From: Anaerolineae bacterium
Lineage (GTDB): Bacteria > Chloroflexota > Anaerolineae > 4572-78 > J111
NCBI GenBank assembly: GCA_022071955.1
Contig: JAJVIM010000001.1
Location: 247,200-311,199, forward strand
DNA length: 64,000 bases
Reading direction: 5' to 3'
Part shown: positions 17,246-27,860 of the stretch, piece by piece
How positions within the stretch are numbered: the first letter of the stretch is position 1
How the letters are laid out: the number at the start of each line of letters is the position of its first letter
Notes under the pieces: generated by a model
Told to the model about the DNA's origin: nothing
Seen by the model: the letters and a program-made list of their open reading frames with translations, nothing else
Databases searched by the model: none
Made by a program: the position numbers and the translations under genes

Positions 17246-18796
17246 ATGGCTGAATCTTTAGTAGTAATGGAAGGGGTTGATAAATCCTTTCCCGGCGTCC
17301 ACGCACTGGATCACTGCCGGTTTGAGTTGCGCCCCGGTGAGGTGCATGCCCTGGTTGGTGAAAACGGCGCTGGCAAGTCAACCCTGATGAAGGTGTTGGC
17401 CGGAATTTACGCCAAAGACAGCGGGCGTATTCTGGTTAAAGGGCACGAAGTTACAATTGCCAACCCCAGAGCAGCCCAACACCTGGGGATCAGTATGATC
17501 CATCAGGAACTTAACCTGATGCCCCACCTGACGGTTGCGCAAAACATTTTTATTGGCCGCGAGCCACGGCGCGGCGGATTTCTTCTGAAAGAAGAAGATA
17601 TCAACAAAAAAACCGAAGAACTGTTTGCGATGATGCACCTCAAGCTCGATCCCCGCACCAAGGTGTCCGACTTGACGGTGGCCAAACAGCAAATGGTTGA
17701 AATTGCCAAGGCGCTCTCCTTTAATTCCGAAGTGTTGATTATGGACGAGCCAACCGCGGCCCTGACCGAATCTGAAATTGACGAACTGTTCCGCATTATC
17801 CGTGATTTACGAGCCAAAGGGGTGGGCGTTGTCCACATCTCCCACCGGCTGGAAGAACTCAAACAGATTTCTGACCGGGTTACTGTTATGCGGGATGGTC
17901 GCTACATCAATACGGTGCTCACCAAAGACGCCACCATCGACCAGATTATCAGCATGATGGTTGGCCGCACCATTTATGAATCTGCCCCGGAAGTGCCAGA
18001 GGATGCCAGCCAGGAAATTGTGCTTGAAGCCAAAAACATCAACCGCGGCAACAGCCTCAAAGACATCAACTTCAGCCTCAAAAAAGGCGAAATTCTGGGG
18101 TTTGCCGGGCTGATGGGCGCTGGCCGCACCGAGGTGGCGCGTGCTATTTTTGGCGCAGATCACATCGACTCCGGTGAAATCTACGTGATGGGTCAAAAGG
18201 CCAACATCAAAAGCCCGCGTGATGCCGTTAAATACGGCATCGGCTACCTGTCGGAAGACCGCAAACGATACGGGCTGGCGTTGGGGATGGATGTGGAAAC
18301 CAACGTGGTGCTGGCGGCCCTCAACAAATTTATGGGGGTAATTGGCTGGATCAACAGCAGTAAAACCCGGACCACTGCCACCCATTTTGTCGACGCCCTG
18401 GCCATTAAAACACCGGGGTTGCAGCAGCGAGTTAAAAATTTGTCCGGGGGGAATCAACAGAAAGTTGTCATTGGCAAGTGGTTAACCGCCGACACCAACA
18501 TTCTGATTTTTGACGAACCAACCCGGGGCATTGACGTGGGCGCCAAGAGCGAAATTTACAAATTGCTCAACGATCTCACCCACCAGGGCAAATCTATTAT
18601 TATGATTTCCTCGGAATTGCCAGAAATCCTGCGCATGAGCCACCGGGTCATTGTGATGTGCGAAGGCCGGATCACCGGCGAACTGGATGCATCGGAGGCC
18701 ACGCAGGAAGCAATTATGCGCTACGCCACCCAACGCGGCGGCGTACTGACTGATAACGAATCAACACTCACCAATACTGAAGGCGGGAATGTTTAA
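17246..18796 (+). CDS. ABC sugar transporter ATP-binding protein, RbsA type
   Basis: 516 aa, two ABC cassettes. [26 protein letters not shown] in the first; [28 protein letters not shown] in the second. It follows the LacI gene by 57 nt with a GGAGGAG ribosome site and precedes the permease gene by 2 nt. It energises a second importer, distinct from the LysM/lectin-fold one on the other strand; the two ATPases share layout but are clearly different in sequence. Confidence 0.92.
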   Translation: MAESLVVMEGVDKSFPGVHALDHCRFELRPGEVHALVGENGAGKSTLMKVLAGIYAKDSGRILVKGHEVTIANPRAAQHLGISMIHQELNLMPHLTVAQNIFIGREPRRGGFLLKEEDINKKTEELFAMMHLKLDPRTKVSDLTVAKQQMVEIAKALSFNSEVLIMDEPTAALTESEIDELFRIIRDLRAKGVGVVHISHRLEELKQISDRVTVMRDGRYINTVLTKDATIDQIISMMVGRTIYESAPEVPEDASQEIVLEAKNINRGNSLKDINFSLKKGEILGFAGLMGAGRTEVARAIFGADHIDSGEIYVMGQKANIKSPRDAVKYGIGYLSEDRKRYGLALGMDVETNVVLAALNKFMGVIGWINSSKTRTTATHFVDALAIKTPGLQQRVKNLSGGNQQKVVIGKWLTADTNILIFDEPTRGIDVGAKSEIYKLLNDLTHQGKSIIMISSELPEILRMSHRVIVMCEGRITGELDASEATQEAIMRYATQRGGVLTDNESTLTNTEGGNV

Positions 18797-18798
18797 CT

Positions 18799-19791
18799 AT
18801 GGAAACCACTAAAACTGCAGCAAAACGCTCGTTATTTCGCTCCGATGCCATGCAAACGCTTTTGGCGTTTGCCGGTCTGATTGTACTGTTCATTGTATTT
18901 TCGCTGGCATCGCCCAACTTCTTTCAATTTAGTAATATTGTTGGGATTTTGCTGGCTACCGCCGTAAACGGGGTGTTGGCTCTGGGTGTTACCTTTATCA
19001 TTATCACCGCCGGGATTGACCTTTCGGTGGGGACGGTGATGACCCTTTCGGCGGTGATGGCCGGCGTATTTATCACTTTTTGGGGCTTGCCCGTACCGAT
19101 AGGCGTGCTGGCCGGATTGGGTACTGGTGCCCTGGCCGGTTTGATTAACGGCGTGGTTATTGCCAAAATGCGGATTCCGCCGTTTGTGGCCACGTTGGGC
19201 ATGCTTTATATCGCCAAAGGGTTGTCTCTGGTCATTTCCGGGTTAAAACCTATCTACTTTAATGACACGCCCGTCTACACTGAAATCGCGATGGGGTCTG
19301 TGCTGGGGTCCATCATTCCCGGGTTTGATATCCCCAACGCTGTGCTCATCCTGTTTGGCGCAGCCATTTTAGCCCATTTTATTCTGACCAAAACCATTCT
19401 GGGCCGATACACTTTTGCCCTGGGTAGTAATGAAGAAGCCACCCGGCTTTCCGGTGTGAACACAGATTTCTGGAAAATTGCCGTTTACACGCTGGGCGGG
19501 CTGTTTGCCGGCCTGGGCGGCGTGCTGATCGCGTCGCGGCTCAACTCGGCGCAACCGGCATTGGGCGCCGGTTACGAATTGGACGCCATTGCCGCGGTGG
19601 TGATTGGCGGCACCTCGTTGAGCGGCGGTGAGGGGACCATTTTGGGCACCATTATTGGCGCGTTTGTTATCAGTGTGCTGACCAACGGCCTGCGCATTCT
19701 GTCTGTGCCGCAGGAATGGCAGATTGTGGTTACGGGCGGCATTGTGATTATGGCGGTTTACCTGGATATGCTCCGCCGCCGCCGGGTGTAG
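18799..19791 (+). CDS. ABC sugar permease, RbsC type
   Basis: 330 aa with about ten membrane segments and RbsC signatures AGIDLSVGT, TLGMLYIAKGL, NEEATRLSGV and GGTSLSGGEGT. A single permease gene implies a homodimer, unlike the heteromeric pair of the other importer. It has no C-terminal extension. It lies 2 nt after the ATPase and about 210 nt before the binding protein. Confidence 0.92.
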   Translation: METTKTAAKRSLFRSDAMQTLLAFAGLIVLFIVFSLASPNFFQFSNIVGILLATAVNGVLALGVTFIIITAGIDLSVGTVMTLSAVMAGVFITFWGLPVPIGVLAGLGTGALAGLINGVVIAKMRIPPFVATLGMLYIAKGLSLVISGLKPIYFNDTPVYTEIAMGSVLGSIIPGFDIPNAVLILFGAAILAHFILTKTILGRYTFALGSNEEATRLSGVNTDFWKIAVYTLGGLFAGLGGVLIASRLNSAQPALGAGYELDAIAAVVIGGTSLSGGEGTILGTIIGAFVISVLTNGLRILSVPQEWQIVVTGGIVIMAVYLDMLRRRRV

Positions 19792-19999
19792 CGATTAATA
19801 CCCGGCCGGTACATTTGTTAGTTACTCCAACCGGAGTTTAACTATAATTATAGGGCGTCGTAGAGTTTGAAGCGCATTGAAAGGAGGGTAATTAAAGTAT
19901 TACTGCGGATTAAGCGCGCAAAAATAGTTATGGATGTGGAATGGCAACATTCCGAAAATGTTGTTTGAGTTTCATTCAATCTTAAAGAGGAGATTTGTT

Positions 20000-21004
20000 A
20001 TGAAGACCAAAAATCTGTTTACCTTTGTATTTGTCTTACTGCTGATTGCTGTAGTGGTAAGCGCCTGTGGCGGAGCGGCCCAACCCGCGTCACAACCCGC
20101 CGCCGAAAAACCGGCCGCCGATCAAGCTGCCGCCAAGCCCTACATTGCCGTTGTTTCCAAAGGCTTTCAGCACCAGTTTTGGCAAGCCGTAAACGCCGGC
20201 GCCGACAAAGCGGCCAAGGACTTCAATGTTGACATCACCTTTGAAGGCCCCGAAACCGAAGCGATGGTTGACAAACAGGTTGAAATGGTGCAAGCCGCGC
20301 TCGACAAAAAACCGGCCGCCCTGTGCCTGGCCGCGCTCGATAGCAAAGCGCTGGTTCCGCTGCTGGAACGAGCCAAATCCGAAGGTATTCCGGTTGTTGG
20401 CTTTGACTCCGGTGTCGATAGCGACATCCCCGTTGCCACTGCGGCAACCAACAACGTGGCCGCCGCAGCGCTGGCCGCCGACAAAATGGTTGAACTGATC
20501 GGCGGTTCCGGTGAAGTGGCCGTTATTGCCCACGACCAAACCAGCCGCACTGGTATTGACCGCGTAGCCGGTTTCACCGACCAAATCAAAAATAAATACC
20601 CGGATGTGACCATTGTTGACACCCAATACGGTGGCGGCGACCAGCTCAAATCCACCGACCTGGCCAAAGCCATTATCCAGGCGCACCCCAACCTCAAAGG
20701 TTTCTTTGGCGCTAACGAAGGTTCGATCATCGGCGTGCTGAACGCGGTGAAAGAATTGGGCAAAGAAGGCCAGATCGTGGTGATTGGCTACGACTCCGGC
20801 AAACAGCAAATGGACGCCATTAAATCCGGTACTGAAGCGGGCGCTATTACCCAGGACCCCATCGGCATTGGCTACAAATGCGTGGAAGCCGCGGTTAAAA
20901 CCCTCAACGGCGAAACAGTAGACAAAGTTATCGACACCGGTTTCCACTGGTACGATAAAACCAATATCGATTCCGACACGATTAAACCCCTCCTGTACGA
21001 ATAA
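20000..21004 (+). CDS. ABC sugar substrate-binding lipoprotein, RbsB type
   Basis: 334 aa from the ATG at 20000, which follows AAAGAGGAG; the longer upstream reading lacks a ribosome site. Signal peptide with lipobox VVSAC (Cys23), then an Ala/Pro linker and an RbsB-like domain (KGFQHQFWQAVNAGADKA, GFDSGVDSDIPVATAATNN, GSGEVAVI, DTQYGGGDQ). It captures a pentose, hexose or deoxyhexose for the permease encoded just upstream. Lipid anchoring contrasts with the LysM anchoring of the other binding protein. A terminator follows, so this is probably the end of one transcript. Confidence 0.92.
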   Translation: MKTKNLFTFVFVLLLIAVVVSACGGAAQPASQPAAEKPAADQAAAKPYIAVVSKGFQHQFWQAVNAGADKAAKDFNVDITFEGPETEAMVDKQVEMVQAALDKKPAALCLAALDSKALVPLLERAKSEGIPVVGFDSGVDSDIPVATAATNNVAAAALAADKMVELIGGSGEVAVIAHDQTSRTGIDRVAGFTDQIKNKYPDVTIVDTQYGGGDQLKSTDLAKAIIQAHPNLKGFFGANEGSIIGVLNAVKELGKEGQIVVIGYDSGKQQMDAIKSGTEAGAITQDPIGIGYKCVEAAVKTLNGETVDKVIDTGFHWYDKTNIDSDTIKPLLYE

Positions 21005-21030
21005 AAGGTATTGGTTAGGTTAACCGTATT

Positions 21031-21064
21031 GGGGGCTGTCTGATAAAAAGGGCAGCCCCCTTTA
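21031..21064 (+). terminator. Rho-independent terminator after the binding-protein gene
   Basis: 8-bp arms (GGGGGCTG and complement) with a 14-nt loop, then TTTAT, 26 nt after the stop codon. The U-run is short, so readthrough to the kinase gene is possible. Confidence 0.7.
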
Positions 21065-21094
21065 TCAATCCCCACCTCAAACTTTAATTTGCGA

Positions 21095-21142
21095 TTTGTG
21101 GTTTGCGCGGTACGGCCATCGCCGTAAGCCGCAAACCACAAA
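21095..21142. repeat. Inverted repeat in the gap before the FGGY kinase
   Basis: 13-bp perfect arms (TTTGTGGTTTGCG and complement) around a 22-nt centre that itself contains CGG/CCG pairing. The arms again show a loose 7-bp rhythm, linking it to the heptamer repeats elsewhere in the island. Confidence 0.6.
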
Positions 21143-21166
21143 CCGTAAACCCGGCGCGGATAGGCG

Positions 21167-22687
21167 ATGACGACTCAACACTTGATTTTAGCGCACGATC
21201 TGGGAACCACCGGCAACAAGGCCAGCCTGTTTGATGTTAATGGCGCAACCGTTGCCTCTACCTTTGCCAGTTACCCAACCGATTACCCCTACCCCAATTG
21301 GGCCGAACAAAACCCCGCCGATTGGCAGGCCGCCATTTTTGGCGCTACCCGTGATTTGCTGGCGATGGCCGGAGTTTCGCCGGCGCAGGTGGCGGTCGTC
21401 AGTTTTAGCGGCCACATGCAGGGCGCGCTGGTGGTGGATAAGAACGGAGTCCCCCTCCGCCCGGCCATAATTTGGGCCGATCAGCGCGCCACGGCTCAGG
21501 CCAATTTACTGGCCGATACCCTGGGCGCAGACCAGATTTACCGGCTCACCGGCAACCGGGTCAGCCCGGCCTACACCGCGGCCAAACTGCGCTGGATTCA
21601 GGATAACCAGCCCCAGATTTATCGCCGCATTTACAAAGTGTTGCAGGCCAAAGATTACGCCGCATTTCTGTTTTGCGGCCAATTTGCCACAGATTACTCC
21701 GATGCCTCGCTGACGCAGTTGCTCAATTTGGAACAGCAGCAGTGGTCGCCGGAAATTTTGGCGGCTCTGCAAATTTCGGTGGATTTGCTGCCCGCGCTCC
21801 AGCCGTCGGCGACAGTGATTGGTCAGGTAACACCGCAGGCGGCGCAGACAACCGGACTGCTGGCTGGTACGCCGGTGGTCATCGGCGCCGGCGACGGTGG
21901 TTGCGCCTCGGTGGGGGCCGGCGCGGTGGCCGAGGGCGATATTTACAACTATATCGGCTCATCATCCTGGTTAGCGCTGACAACGGCCCGGCCCGTGTTT
22001 GACCCCGCCCAGCGCACGTTCAACTTTATTCACCCCGATCCCCAATTTTACTGTCCATTGGGCACCATGCAGGCCGCCGGCGGCGCGTATGATTGGCTGG
22101 AGCGCCTCTTCCGCGCCGATGGCTCTGCCGCGCCGCAGCACAAAGAACTGGACGATGCCGCCGCCAGGGTTGCGCCGGGGGCCAATGGCCTGTTGTTTTT
22201 GCCCTATTTGCTCGGCGAACGCAGCCCGTACTGGAACCCGCAGGCTCGCGCCGCTTTTCTTGGGTTGGCTATGCCGGACAGCCAGGCTCAAATGGCCCGG
22301 GTCGCGCTGGAAGGGGTTGCCTTCAATCTGCGTATTATTCTTGATTCGCTGCGCGGACAGGGGGTGCAGGCCCAACACATCCGGCTGATTGGCGGTGGCA
22401 GCAAAAGCCCTGTTTGGCGGCAAATTCTGGCCGATGTGTACAATTTGCCGCTGGCGCTGGTCAGTTTGCCGGCGGCAGCCACCGGCCTGGGGGCGGCGAT
22501 TGCCGGCGGGGTTGGCGTGGGGCTTTTTGCCGATTACGGTGTCGTGCGGCAATTGGTGCCGGCCACGCTCGCGGAAACGCCCAACCCGGCCACGCGGGCC
22601 CGCTACGAGGCGCTGTACGAACTGTTCAAACAGAGCTACGCTGCGCTCGAACCCATTTATCGGCAGTTGGCCAACCTGCCGGATTGA
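21167..22687 (+). CDS. FGGY-family carbohydrate kinase, xylulokinase-like
   Basis: 506 aa. ATP-site motifs HDLGTTGNKASLFD near the start and VIGAGDGGCASVGAG with the catalytic Asp; FGGY signatures GLLFLPYLLGERSPYW and IRLIGGGSKSPVW. XylB-like kinases phosphorylate ketoses (xylulose, and in some clades fuculose). Standing between a sugar importer and an RhaI-type isomerase, next to FucI, it could be the fuculokinase of the fucose route, while the gene at 29779 serves rhamnulose. Substrate cannot be told from sequence. Confidence 0.85.
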   Translation: MTTQHLILAHDLGTTGNKASLFDVNGATVASTFASYPTDYPYPNWAEQNPADWQAAIFGATRDLLAMAGVSPAQVAVVSFSGHMQGALVVDKNGVPLRPAIIWADQRATAQANLLADTLGADQIYRLTGNRVSPAYTAAKLRWIQDNQPQIYRRIYKVLQAKDYAAFLFCGQFATDYSDASLTQLLNLEQQQWSPEILAALQISVDLLPALQPSATVIGQVTPQAAQTTGLLAGTPVVIGAGDGGCASVGAGAVAEGDIYNYIGSSSWLALTTARPVFDPAQRTFNFIHPDPQFYCPLGTMQAAGGAYDWLERLFRADGSAAPQHKELDDAAARVAPGANGLLFLPYLLGERSPYWNPQARAAFLGLAMPDSQAQMARVALEGVAFNLRIILDSLRGQGVQAQHIRLIGGGSKSPVWRQILADVYNLPLALVSLPAAATGLGAAIAGGVGVGLFADYGVVRQLVPATLAETPNPATRARYEALYELFKQSYAALEPIYRQLANLPD

Positions 22688-22711
22688 ATATTTGAGATTA
22701 AGGGTAGAAGT

Positions 22712-22739
22712 GGAGTCCAAAACTGAAGTTTTGACCTCC
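22712..22739. repeat. 28-bp palindromic intergenic repeat, copy 2 (degenerate arm)
   Basis: The left arm is intact; the right arm ends GACCTCC instead of GGACTCC. It lies between the kinase and isomerase genes, followed at 22771-22790 by a short heptamer tract. Confidence 0.8.
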
Positions 22740-22810
22740 ACGGAAACGTTTAAAAGCCGGAGCAGGTATTACCTGACTCCTGAATCCTATTTTTAAAGGA
22801 GACAACCGCA

Positions 22811-24055
22811 ATGGATAACTACAAAGCAGCCTACGAAGCCCTGGTAGACAACCTGACTGCGCAGGGAATCGATGTCGAGGCGGTTAAGGCCGCGCTCAGG
22901 CAGCAGCACATCGAAACCCCCAGTTGGGGCTACGCCAACAGCGGCACCCGCTTTAAAGCCTTTGCCTGGCCGGGAGCCGCCACCACCACCCAGCAAAAGC
23001 TTGATGACGCGGCGATGGTTCATAAAATGACCGGCATCGCGCCTTCGGTGGCGGTGCATATTCCGTGGGACCGCCCGGCCGATGATGATTACGATGGCAT
23101 GTGCCAGTACGCCGAAGAGCGCGGCATTGTCATTGGCGCGGTCAACCCCAACGTTTTTCAGGACGATGAGTATAAACTCGGCTCGCTGGGTAACCCCGAC
23201 CCCGCCATTCAGGAGCGGGCGCTCGATCACATCATTGAGTGCTGCGAAATTATGCCCAAACTCAAAAGTGATGTGCTCAGCCTGTGGTTTGCCGATGGCA
23301 CCAACTACGCCGGGCAAGACAGCCTGCGCGGCCGCAAGCGTCGCTTTGAAGCCGGGTTGGAACTTGTGTACAAAAACATGCCCGCCAACAGCCGCATGTT
23401 GGTGGAATATAAGTTTTTTGAGCCGGCCTTTTACAGCACCGATATCCCGGACTGGGGCACATCGTATGCCTGGTGTTTGAAACTTGGGCCGCAGGCACAG
23501 GTGCTGGTGGATTTGGGCCATCACGCTCAGGGCGTCAACATTGAGCAAATTGTGGCCTTTTTAATTGACGAAGGCCGGCTGGGCGGGTTCCACTTTAACA
23601 ATCGCAAATACGCCGATGACGACCTGCTGGTGGGCAGTGTTAATCCCTTTGAACTGTTCTTAATTTACAACGAGCTGACCGGCGCCGCTTTCAGTGATGA
23701 CGCTGTTGCCAGCGCCACCGCCAAAAACGTGGCCTACATGCTTGACCAGTGCCACAACATCGAAGGTAAAATGGCCCCGATTATCCAATCGGTGCTCAAT
23801 TGCCAGGAAGCCTACGCCAAAAGTCTGGTGGTGCCGCGGGCCAAACTGGCTCAGGTGCAGCAGGCCGGCGAAGTGCTGGAAGCCTACCGCATTTTAAACG
23901 GCGCGTTCAGCACCGATGTGCGGCCGTTGCTGGCCAAAGTCCGTGAAGAAATGGGCGTGCCGGTTGACCCCGTCGCCGCCTACCGGGCCAGCGGCTACGA
24001 AGCAAAAATCCGCACCGAGCGGGGAACGGCCAACGCCAGCGGCGGGTTTCAGTAA
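22811..24055 (+). CDS. rhaI: L-rhamnose isomerase, RhaI (Pseudomonas) type
   Basis: 414 aa, matching the RhaI type of L-rhamnose isomerase (xylose-isomerase-like TIM barrel, metal-dependent, interconverting L-rhamnose and L-rhamnulose). Metal-site segments are visible: [10 protein letters not shown] (Glu), [11 protein letters not shown] (Asp and His pair) and [20 protein letters not shown] near 78-82 is also typical. AAAGGAGAC precedes the start. With rhamnulokinase at 29779 and class II aldolases on the other strand it completes the phosphorylative rhamnose pathway. RhaI enzymes are promiscuous, so other aldoses are possible. Confidence 0.85.
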   Translation: MDNYKAAYEALVDNLTAQGIDVEAVKAALRQQHIETPSWGYANSGTRFKAFAWPGAATTTQQKLDDAAMVHKMTGIAPSVAVHIPWDRPADDDYDGMCQYAEERGIVIGAVNPNVFQDDEYKLGSLGNPDPAIQERALDHIIECCEIMPKLKSDVLSLWFADGTNYAGQDSLRGRKRRFEAGLELVYKNMPANSRMLVEYKFFEPAFYSTDIPDWGTSYAWCLKLGPQAQVLVDLGHHAQGVNIEQIVAFLIDEGRLGGFHFNNRKYADDDLLVGSVNPFELFLIYNELTGAAFSDDAVASATAKNVAYMLDQCHNIEGKMAPIIQSVLNCQEAYAKSLVVPRAKLAQVQQAGEVLEAYRILNGAFSTDVRPLLAKVREEMGVPVDPVAAYRASGYEAKIRTERGTANASGGFQ

Positions 24056-24092
24056 TTGAGCTGGTTGTACGTATCGCCACAACTATAAAGAT

Positions 24093-24120
24093 GGAGTCCA
24101 AAACTGTAGTTTTGGACTCC
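24093..24120. repeat. 28-bp palindromic intergenic repeat, copy 3
   Basis: Perfect 13-bp arms, centre GT: the reverse complement of copies 1 and 4. It lies between the isomerase and mutarotase genes, ending 27 nt before the mutarotase start. Confidence 0.85.
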
Positions 24121-24147
24121 AATTAACGTGTGTTTAAGGAACAAATT

Positions 24148-25239
24148 ATGTCCAAACCAATTGCTATCGAATTGCGGAAAGGCTTTTTCACCGACACCGA
24201 AAAAATGCTGGTTGAAACCGATGGCCTGTCGGCGTCGCTGTTTTTGTTTGGCAGCGGCGTGCATGCCGTCCGGCTAAAAAATGAACTGGGCGAAATTGTG
24301 GTGCTGCCGTTTCAGGGCCAGCAGGTGTGGGACGCCCGTTTTTTTGGCCGCTCGCTGACCATGAAATCAATGTTCAGCCAGCCGTATCCCACCCAAACTT
24401 ATCTCAACACCTACGGTGGTTTTGCCATCCACTGCGGCGCTACGGCGATGGGCGTGCCCACTGCCGCCGACTCGCACCCGCTGCACGGCGAACTGCCCAA
24501 CGCGCCCTACCAAACCGCCCAACTGCTGGTTGGCCAGGATGAGCGCGGCCCGTATCTGACCGTAACCGGCACGTATCAATACACGGTGGCCTTTAATCAC
24601 AACTATGTGGCCCGGCCGCTGGTCAAACTGTACGCCAACTCCAGCCGGCTGCCGCTGTCGCTGACCGTGGAAAATCTAAAAAATACCGATATGGAACTGA
24701 TGTATCTGGCGCACGTCAATTTTAGACCGGTGGATAACGGCCGGCTGGTTTACAGCGCCCCCTGCGATTCCGAGCACGTGCGCGTGCGCAGTAGCATTCC
24801 GTCGCATATCAAACCGGCGGCCGGTTACGCCGAATTTCTGGCCGAGCTGGAAGCCGACCCGGAAAAACACAACGTTCTCGCGCCGGGGCTGGCTTTTGAC
24901 CCGGAGGTGGTGTTGTTTGTGGATTATCAAACCGATGCCGCCGGTTGGGCGCACAGCATGCAGCTTCACCCGGATGGCTCGGCCGATTTCATCAGCCATC
25001 GCCCCGACACCCTGACTCACGGCGTGCGCTGGATCAGCCGCACCCCGGACCAGGACTGCTTGGGCATTATTCTGCCCGCCACCGCCGAGCCGGAAGGCTA
25101 CTCCGCCGAAAAGGCCAAAGGCAACATCAAGATTTTGCCGGCCAAATCGTCAATTACATTTGAAATGGAAGTGGGCGCGCTGTCGCCGGCAGAAGCTCAG
25201 ACTTTTGGCGAAAAAATCGCCGCTATTCTGGCCGGCTGA
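24148..25239 (+). CDS. DUF4432-like aldose 1-epimerase (mutarotase) family protein
   Basis: 363 aa from the ATG at 24148, which follows AAGGA by 7 nt; a GTG six codons earlier is weaker. The protein reads as a galactose-mutarotase-like beta-sandwich: LPFQGQQVWDARFFGR, HCGATAMG, HGELPNAPY (His-Gly-x-x), VTGTYQYTVAFNHNY, YLAHVNFRP. DUF4432 and aldose epimerases interconvert sugar anomers, which speeds isomerase and transporter steps. The operon context with two deoxysugar isomerases supports L-rhamnose or L-fucose mutarotation. Assignment to the fold is good, to the substrate only inferred. Confidence 0.75.
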   Translation: MSKPIAIELRKGFFTDTEKMLVETDGLSASLFLFGSGVHAVRLKNELGEIVVLPFQGQQVWDARFFGRSLTMKSMFSQPYPTQTYLNTYGGFAIHCGATAMGVPTAADSHPLHGELPNAPYQTAQLLVGQDERGPYLTVTGTYQYTVAFNHNYVARPLVKLYANSSRLPLSLTVENLKNTDMELMYLAHVNFRPVDNGRLVYSAPCDSEHVRVRSSIPSHIKPAAGYAEFLAELEADPEKHNVLAPGLAFDPEVVLFVDYQTDAAGWAHSMQLHPDGSADFISHRPDTLTHGVRWISRTPDQDCLGIILPATAEPEGYSAEKAKGNIKILPAKSSITFEMEVGALSPAEAQTFGEKIAAILAG

Positions 25240-25267
25240 TCGCGCGAATAGCAGAGGAACATATTTT

Positions 25268-26242
25268 ATGACCGATATGATTTACAAAACGCTGGGCAGA
25301 ACCGGCCTGCAAGTTTCAATTGTCGGCTTTGGCGCGTCGCCGCTGGGGGCCGAATTTGGCAGCATCGACCCGGCCGAAGGCGCCCGCGCCGTGCATTACG
25401 CCATCGAACGCGGCATCAATTATTTTGATGTGGCCCCCTACTACGGCCGCACTCTGGCCGAAACCCGGCTGGGTGAAGCCCTGGTTGGCTATCGCGACAA
25501 AGTGATTTTGGCCACCAAGGTTGCACGCTACGATCTCGATATGGAGACCGGCTTTGATTTTTCGGCCAAACGGGTTACCGAGTCCGTGAACGAAAGCCTG
25601 ACCCGTCTCAAAACTGATTATGTTGACGTGATCCAGATTCACGATATTGAATTTGGCCACATTGAGCAGGTTATCAACGAAACTATTCCGGCGTTGCTCC
25701 GGCTCAAGGAGCAGGGTAAAGTGCGTTTTGTGGGTATCACTGCCTATCCGCTGTACGTGCTCAAAACCGTCGCCGAAGCCACAGACATCGACACCATTTT
25801 GACGTACTGCCGCTACAACCTGATGGACACCACCATGGACGACATCCTTACCCCGCTGGCCCGGGCCAAAAGCATCGGGCTGATCAACGGCTCGCCGCTG
25901 CATATGCGGGTGCTCACCGAGAAGGGCGCGCCCGACTGGCACCCCGCCCCGCGCAACGTAGTGGAGATGGGCCTCAAAATAGCCGCCTACTGCCGGGTAC
26001 GCGGCGTGGATATTGCCGACCTGGCCATGCAGTTTGTGCTGCAACACCTGGATGTGGCCACCACGCTGGTGGGCATGAGTAAAGTTCGTCACGTGGATAT
26101 GAACGTAAAATCGGTGGGGGTGGCCCCCGACCCGGAACTGCTGGCCGAGGTACTGGCGATGATCGAGCCGGTGGCCAATGTTATCTGGAAATCCGGCCGG
26201 CCGGAAAACGACGACCCCGGCGCGGTCGAGCCTCGTTCTTAA
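25268..26242 (+). CDS. Aldo-keto reductase
   Basis: 324 aa from the ATG at 25268 (AGAGGAAC upstream), not the longer reading that runs into the previous gene. The tetrad is visible: Asp and Tyr in YFDVAPYYG, Lys in ILATKVA and His in IQIHDIE. The N-terminus MIYKTLGRTGLQVSIVGFG is that of the AKR group containing L-galactose/L-fucose dehydrogenases. It may oxidise L-fucose to a lactone or reduce lactaldehyde to 1,2-propanediol with NAD(P)H. Both fit the operon. Confidence 0.85.
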   Translation: MTDMIYKTLGRTGLQVSIVGFGASPLGAEFGSIDPAEGARAVHYAIERGINYFDVAPYYGRTLAETRLGEALVGYRDKVILATKVARYDLDMETGFDFSAKRVTESVNESLTRLKTDYVDVIQIHDIEFGHIEQVINETIPALLRLKEQGKVRFVGITAYPLYVLKTVAEATDIDTILTYCRYNLMDTTMDDILTPLARAKSIGLINGSPLHMRVLTEKGAPDWHPAPRNVVEMGLKIAAYCRVRGVDIADLAMQFVLQHLDVATTLVGMSKVRHVDMNVKSVGVAPDPELLAEVLAMIEPVANVIWKSGRPENDDPGAVEPRS

Positions 26243-26296
26243 AGTGAAAAGAAATGCGATAATCCCTGCGGGGCGACCCGTGGGATGGGTGAAAGC

Positions 26297-26324
26297 GGAG
26301 TCCAAAACTACAGTTTTGGACTCC
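26297..26324. repeat. 28-bp palindromic intergenic repeat, copy 4
   Basis: Perfect 13-bp arms with AC centre, identical to copy 1. A heptamer tract (26352-26390, units TGACTCC/TGAATCC) follows immediately before the ribosome site of the next gene. Confidence 0.85.
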
Positions 26325-26412
26325 GGCTGCAAATTTTTAGAAGCCGGGACAGGACTCCCCTGACTCCTGAATCCTGACTACTGAATCCTAATTTCAAAGG
26401 AGAAATAAAGCA

Positions 26413-27843
26413 ATGGATAAGCCAACATTGGGTGTAATTGTAGGAAACCGGGGATTTTTCCCCAGCCACTTGTGCGACACCGGTCGCCAGACGATTTTGA
26501 AGGTTTTTGAAGAGGAAGGGATTAATGCGGTCGCCCTGTCGCCGGAGGACACCCCCTTTGGCAGCATCGAATCGCTGAGTGACGCCCAAAAGTGCGCCGA
26601 TCTGTTCAAACAACACCGCGACAGTATCAGCGGGATACTGGTGACGCTGCCCAATTTTGGCGACGAGCGGGCCATTGCCAACGCGCTGCGCTGGGCCGGG
26701 CTGGACGTGCCGGTGCTGATTCAAGCCTTCCCCGATGACCCCACCGACATGTCAACCGCCAACCGGCGCGACTCGTTTTGCGGCAAAATGTCGGCCTGCA
26801 ATAACCTGCGCCAGTACGGCATCAAATATTCGCTGACCAGCCTGCACACTGTTGACCCCGAAAGCGATAGCTTCCGGGCCGATCTGCGCCAGTTTGTGAG
26901 TACCTGCCGGACGGTGCGCGGTTTGAAACAGGCGCGGATGGGGTTGATCGGCGCGCGCCCGGCGGCGTTCAACACGGTTCGCTTTAGCGAGAAGCTGCTG
27001 GAACGGGCCGGCATCTCCGTGGAAACCATCGACCTGTCCGAAGTGATTGGCTGGGCCAACCGCCTGTCTGCCGGCGATGCCCGGCTGGCGGCCAAGCTCG
27101 ATGAAGTGAACGCCTATCTGCCGCAGCGCAACGTGCCGGCTTCCGCCGTGGAAAAGATTGCCCGGCTGGCGCTGGTCATCGATGACTGGATGATCGACCA
27201 CAATTTGCAGGCCAGCGCCATCCAGTGCTGGACGGCCATCGAGGAGTTTTACGGCGTCACCCCCTGCACGGTGATGAGCCTGATGAGCAACAAGCTGATG
27301 CCATCGGCCTGTGAAACCGACATTGCCGGCACGGTGGCCATGTACGCGCTGACGCTGGCATCCGGCACGCCCAGCGCCATTGTGGACTGGAACAATAATT
27401 TTGGGGACGACCCCGACAAATGCGTCATTTTCCACTGCTCCAACCTGCCCAAAGATGTGTTTGTCACCCAAACCATCGCCCCGGACGAAATCCCGGTGAT
27501 GGACTACCACGAAATTATGTCGACATCCGTACCCAAAGAGCTGACCTACGGCAATATTCAGGGGCGAATCAAGCCCGGGCCGTTTACCTATCTGCGCGTG
27601 TCCACCGATGATTACAGCGGCAAAATTGTCGGCTACGTTGGCGAGGGGCGCATCACCAGCGATTCGCTGCGCACGTTTGGCGGCTACGGTGTGGTCGAGG
27701 TGCCGCGTTTGCAGGAGCTGCTGCACCACGTTTGCGAGAACGGGCTGGAGCATCACGTGTCAATCGGTTTGGGGCAGACCGCCGGCGCTGTCCGCGAGGC
27801 GCTGGGCAAATACATGGGCTGGGATATTTATTATCACCGGTAG
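26413..27843 (+). CDS. Fucose/arabinose-isomerase-family protein (COG2407 type)
   Basis: 476 aa, shorter than FucI (about 590). It shows an N-terminal nucleotide-fold-like start ([20 protein letters not shown]) and a C-terminal part with [14 protein letters not shown] and FHCSNLP, the pattern of COG2407 isomerase-like proteins, where the Glu is a likely metal ligand. It precedes the full FucI gene by 17 nt. Members are reported to isomerise sugars or serve sulfosugar/deoxysugar pathways. The two isomerase-like proteins may act on different aldoses or form a complex; neither is shown by sequence. Confidence 0.75.
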   Translation: MDKPTLGVIVGNRGFFPSHLCDTGRQTILKVFEEEGINAVALSPEDTPFGSIESLSDAQKCADLFKQHRDSISGILVTLPNFGDERAIANALRWAGLDVPVLIQAFPDDPTDMSTANRRDSFCGKMSACNNLRQYGIKYSLTSLHTVDPESDSFRADLRQFVSTCRTVRGLKQARMGLIGARPAAFNTVRFSEKLLERAGISVETIDLSEVIGWANRLSAGDARLAAKLDEVNAYLPQRNVPASAVEKIARLALVIDDWMIDHNLQASAIQCWTAIEEFYGVTPCTVMSLMSNKLMPSACETDIAGTVAMYALTLASGTPSAIVDWNNNFGDDPDKCVIFHCSNLPKDVFVTQTIAPDEIPVMDYHEIMSTSVPKELTYGNIQGRIKPGPFTYLRVSTDDYSGKIVGYVGEGRITSDSLRTFGGYGVVEVPRLQELLHHVCENGLEHHVSIGLGQTAGAVREALGKYMGWDIYYHR

Positions 27844-27860
27844 AAAAAGGAGAATCTATT

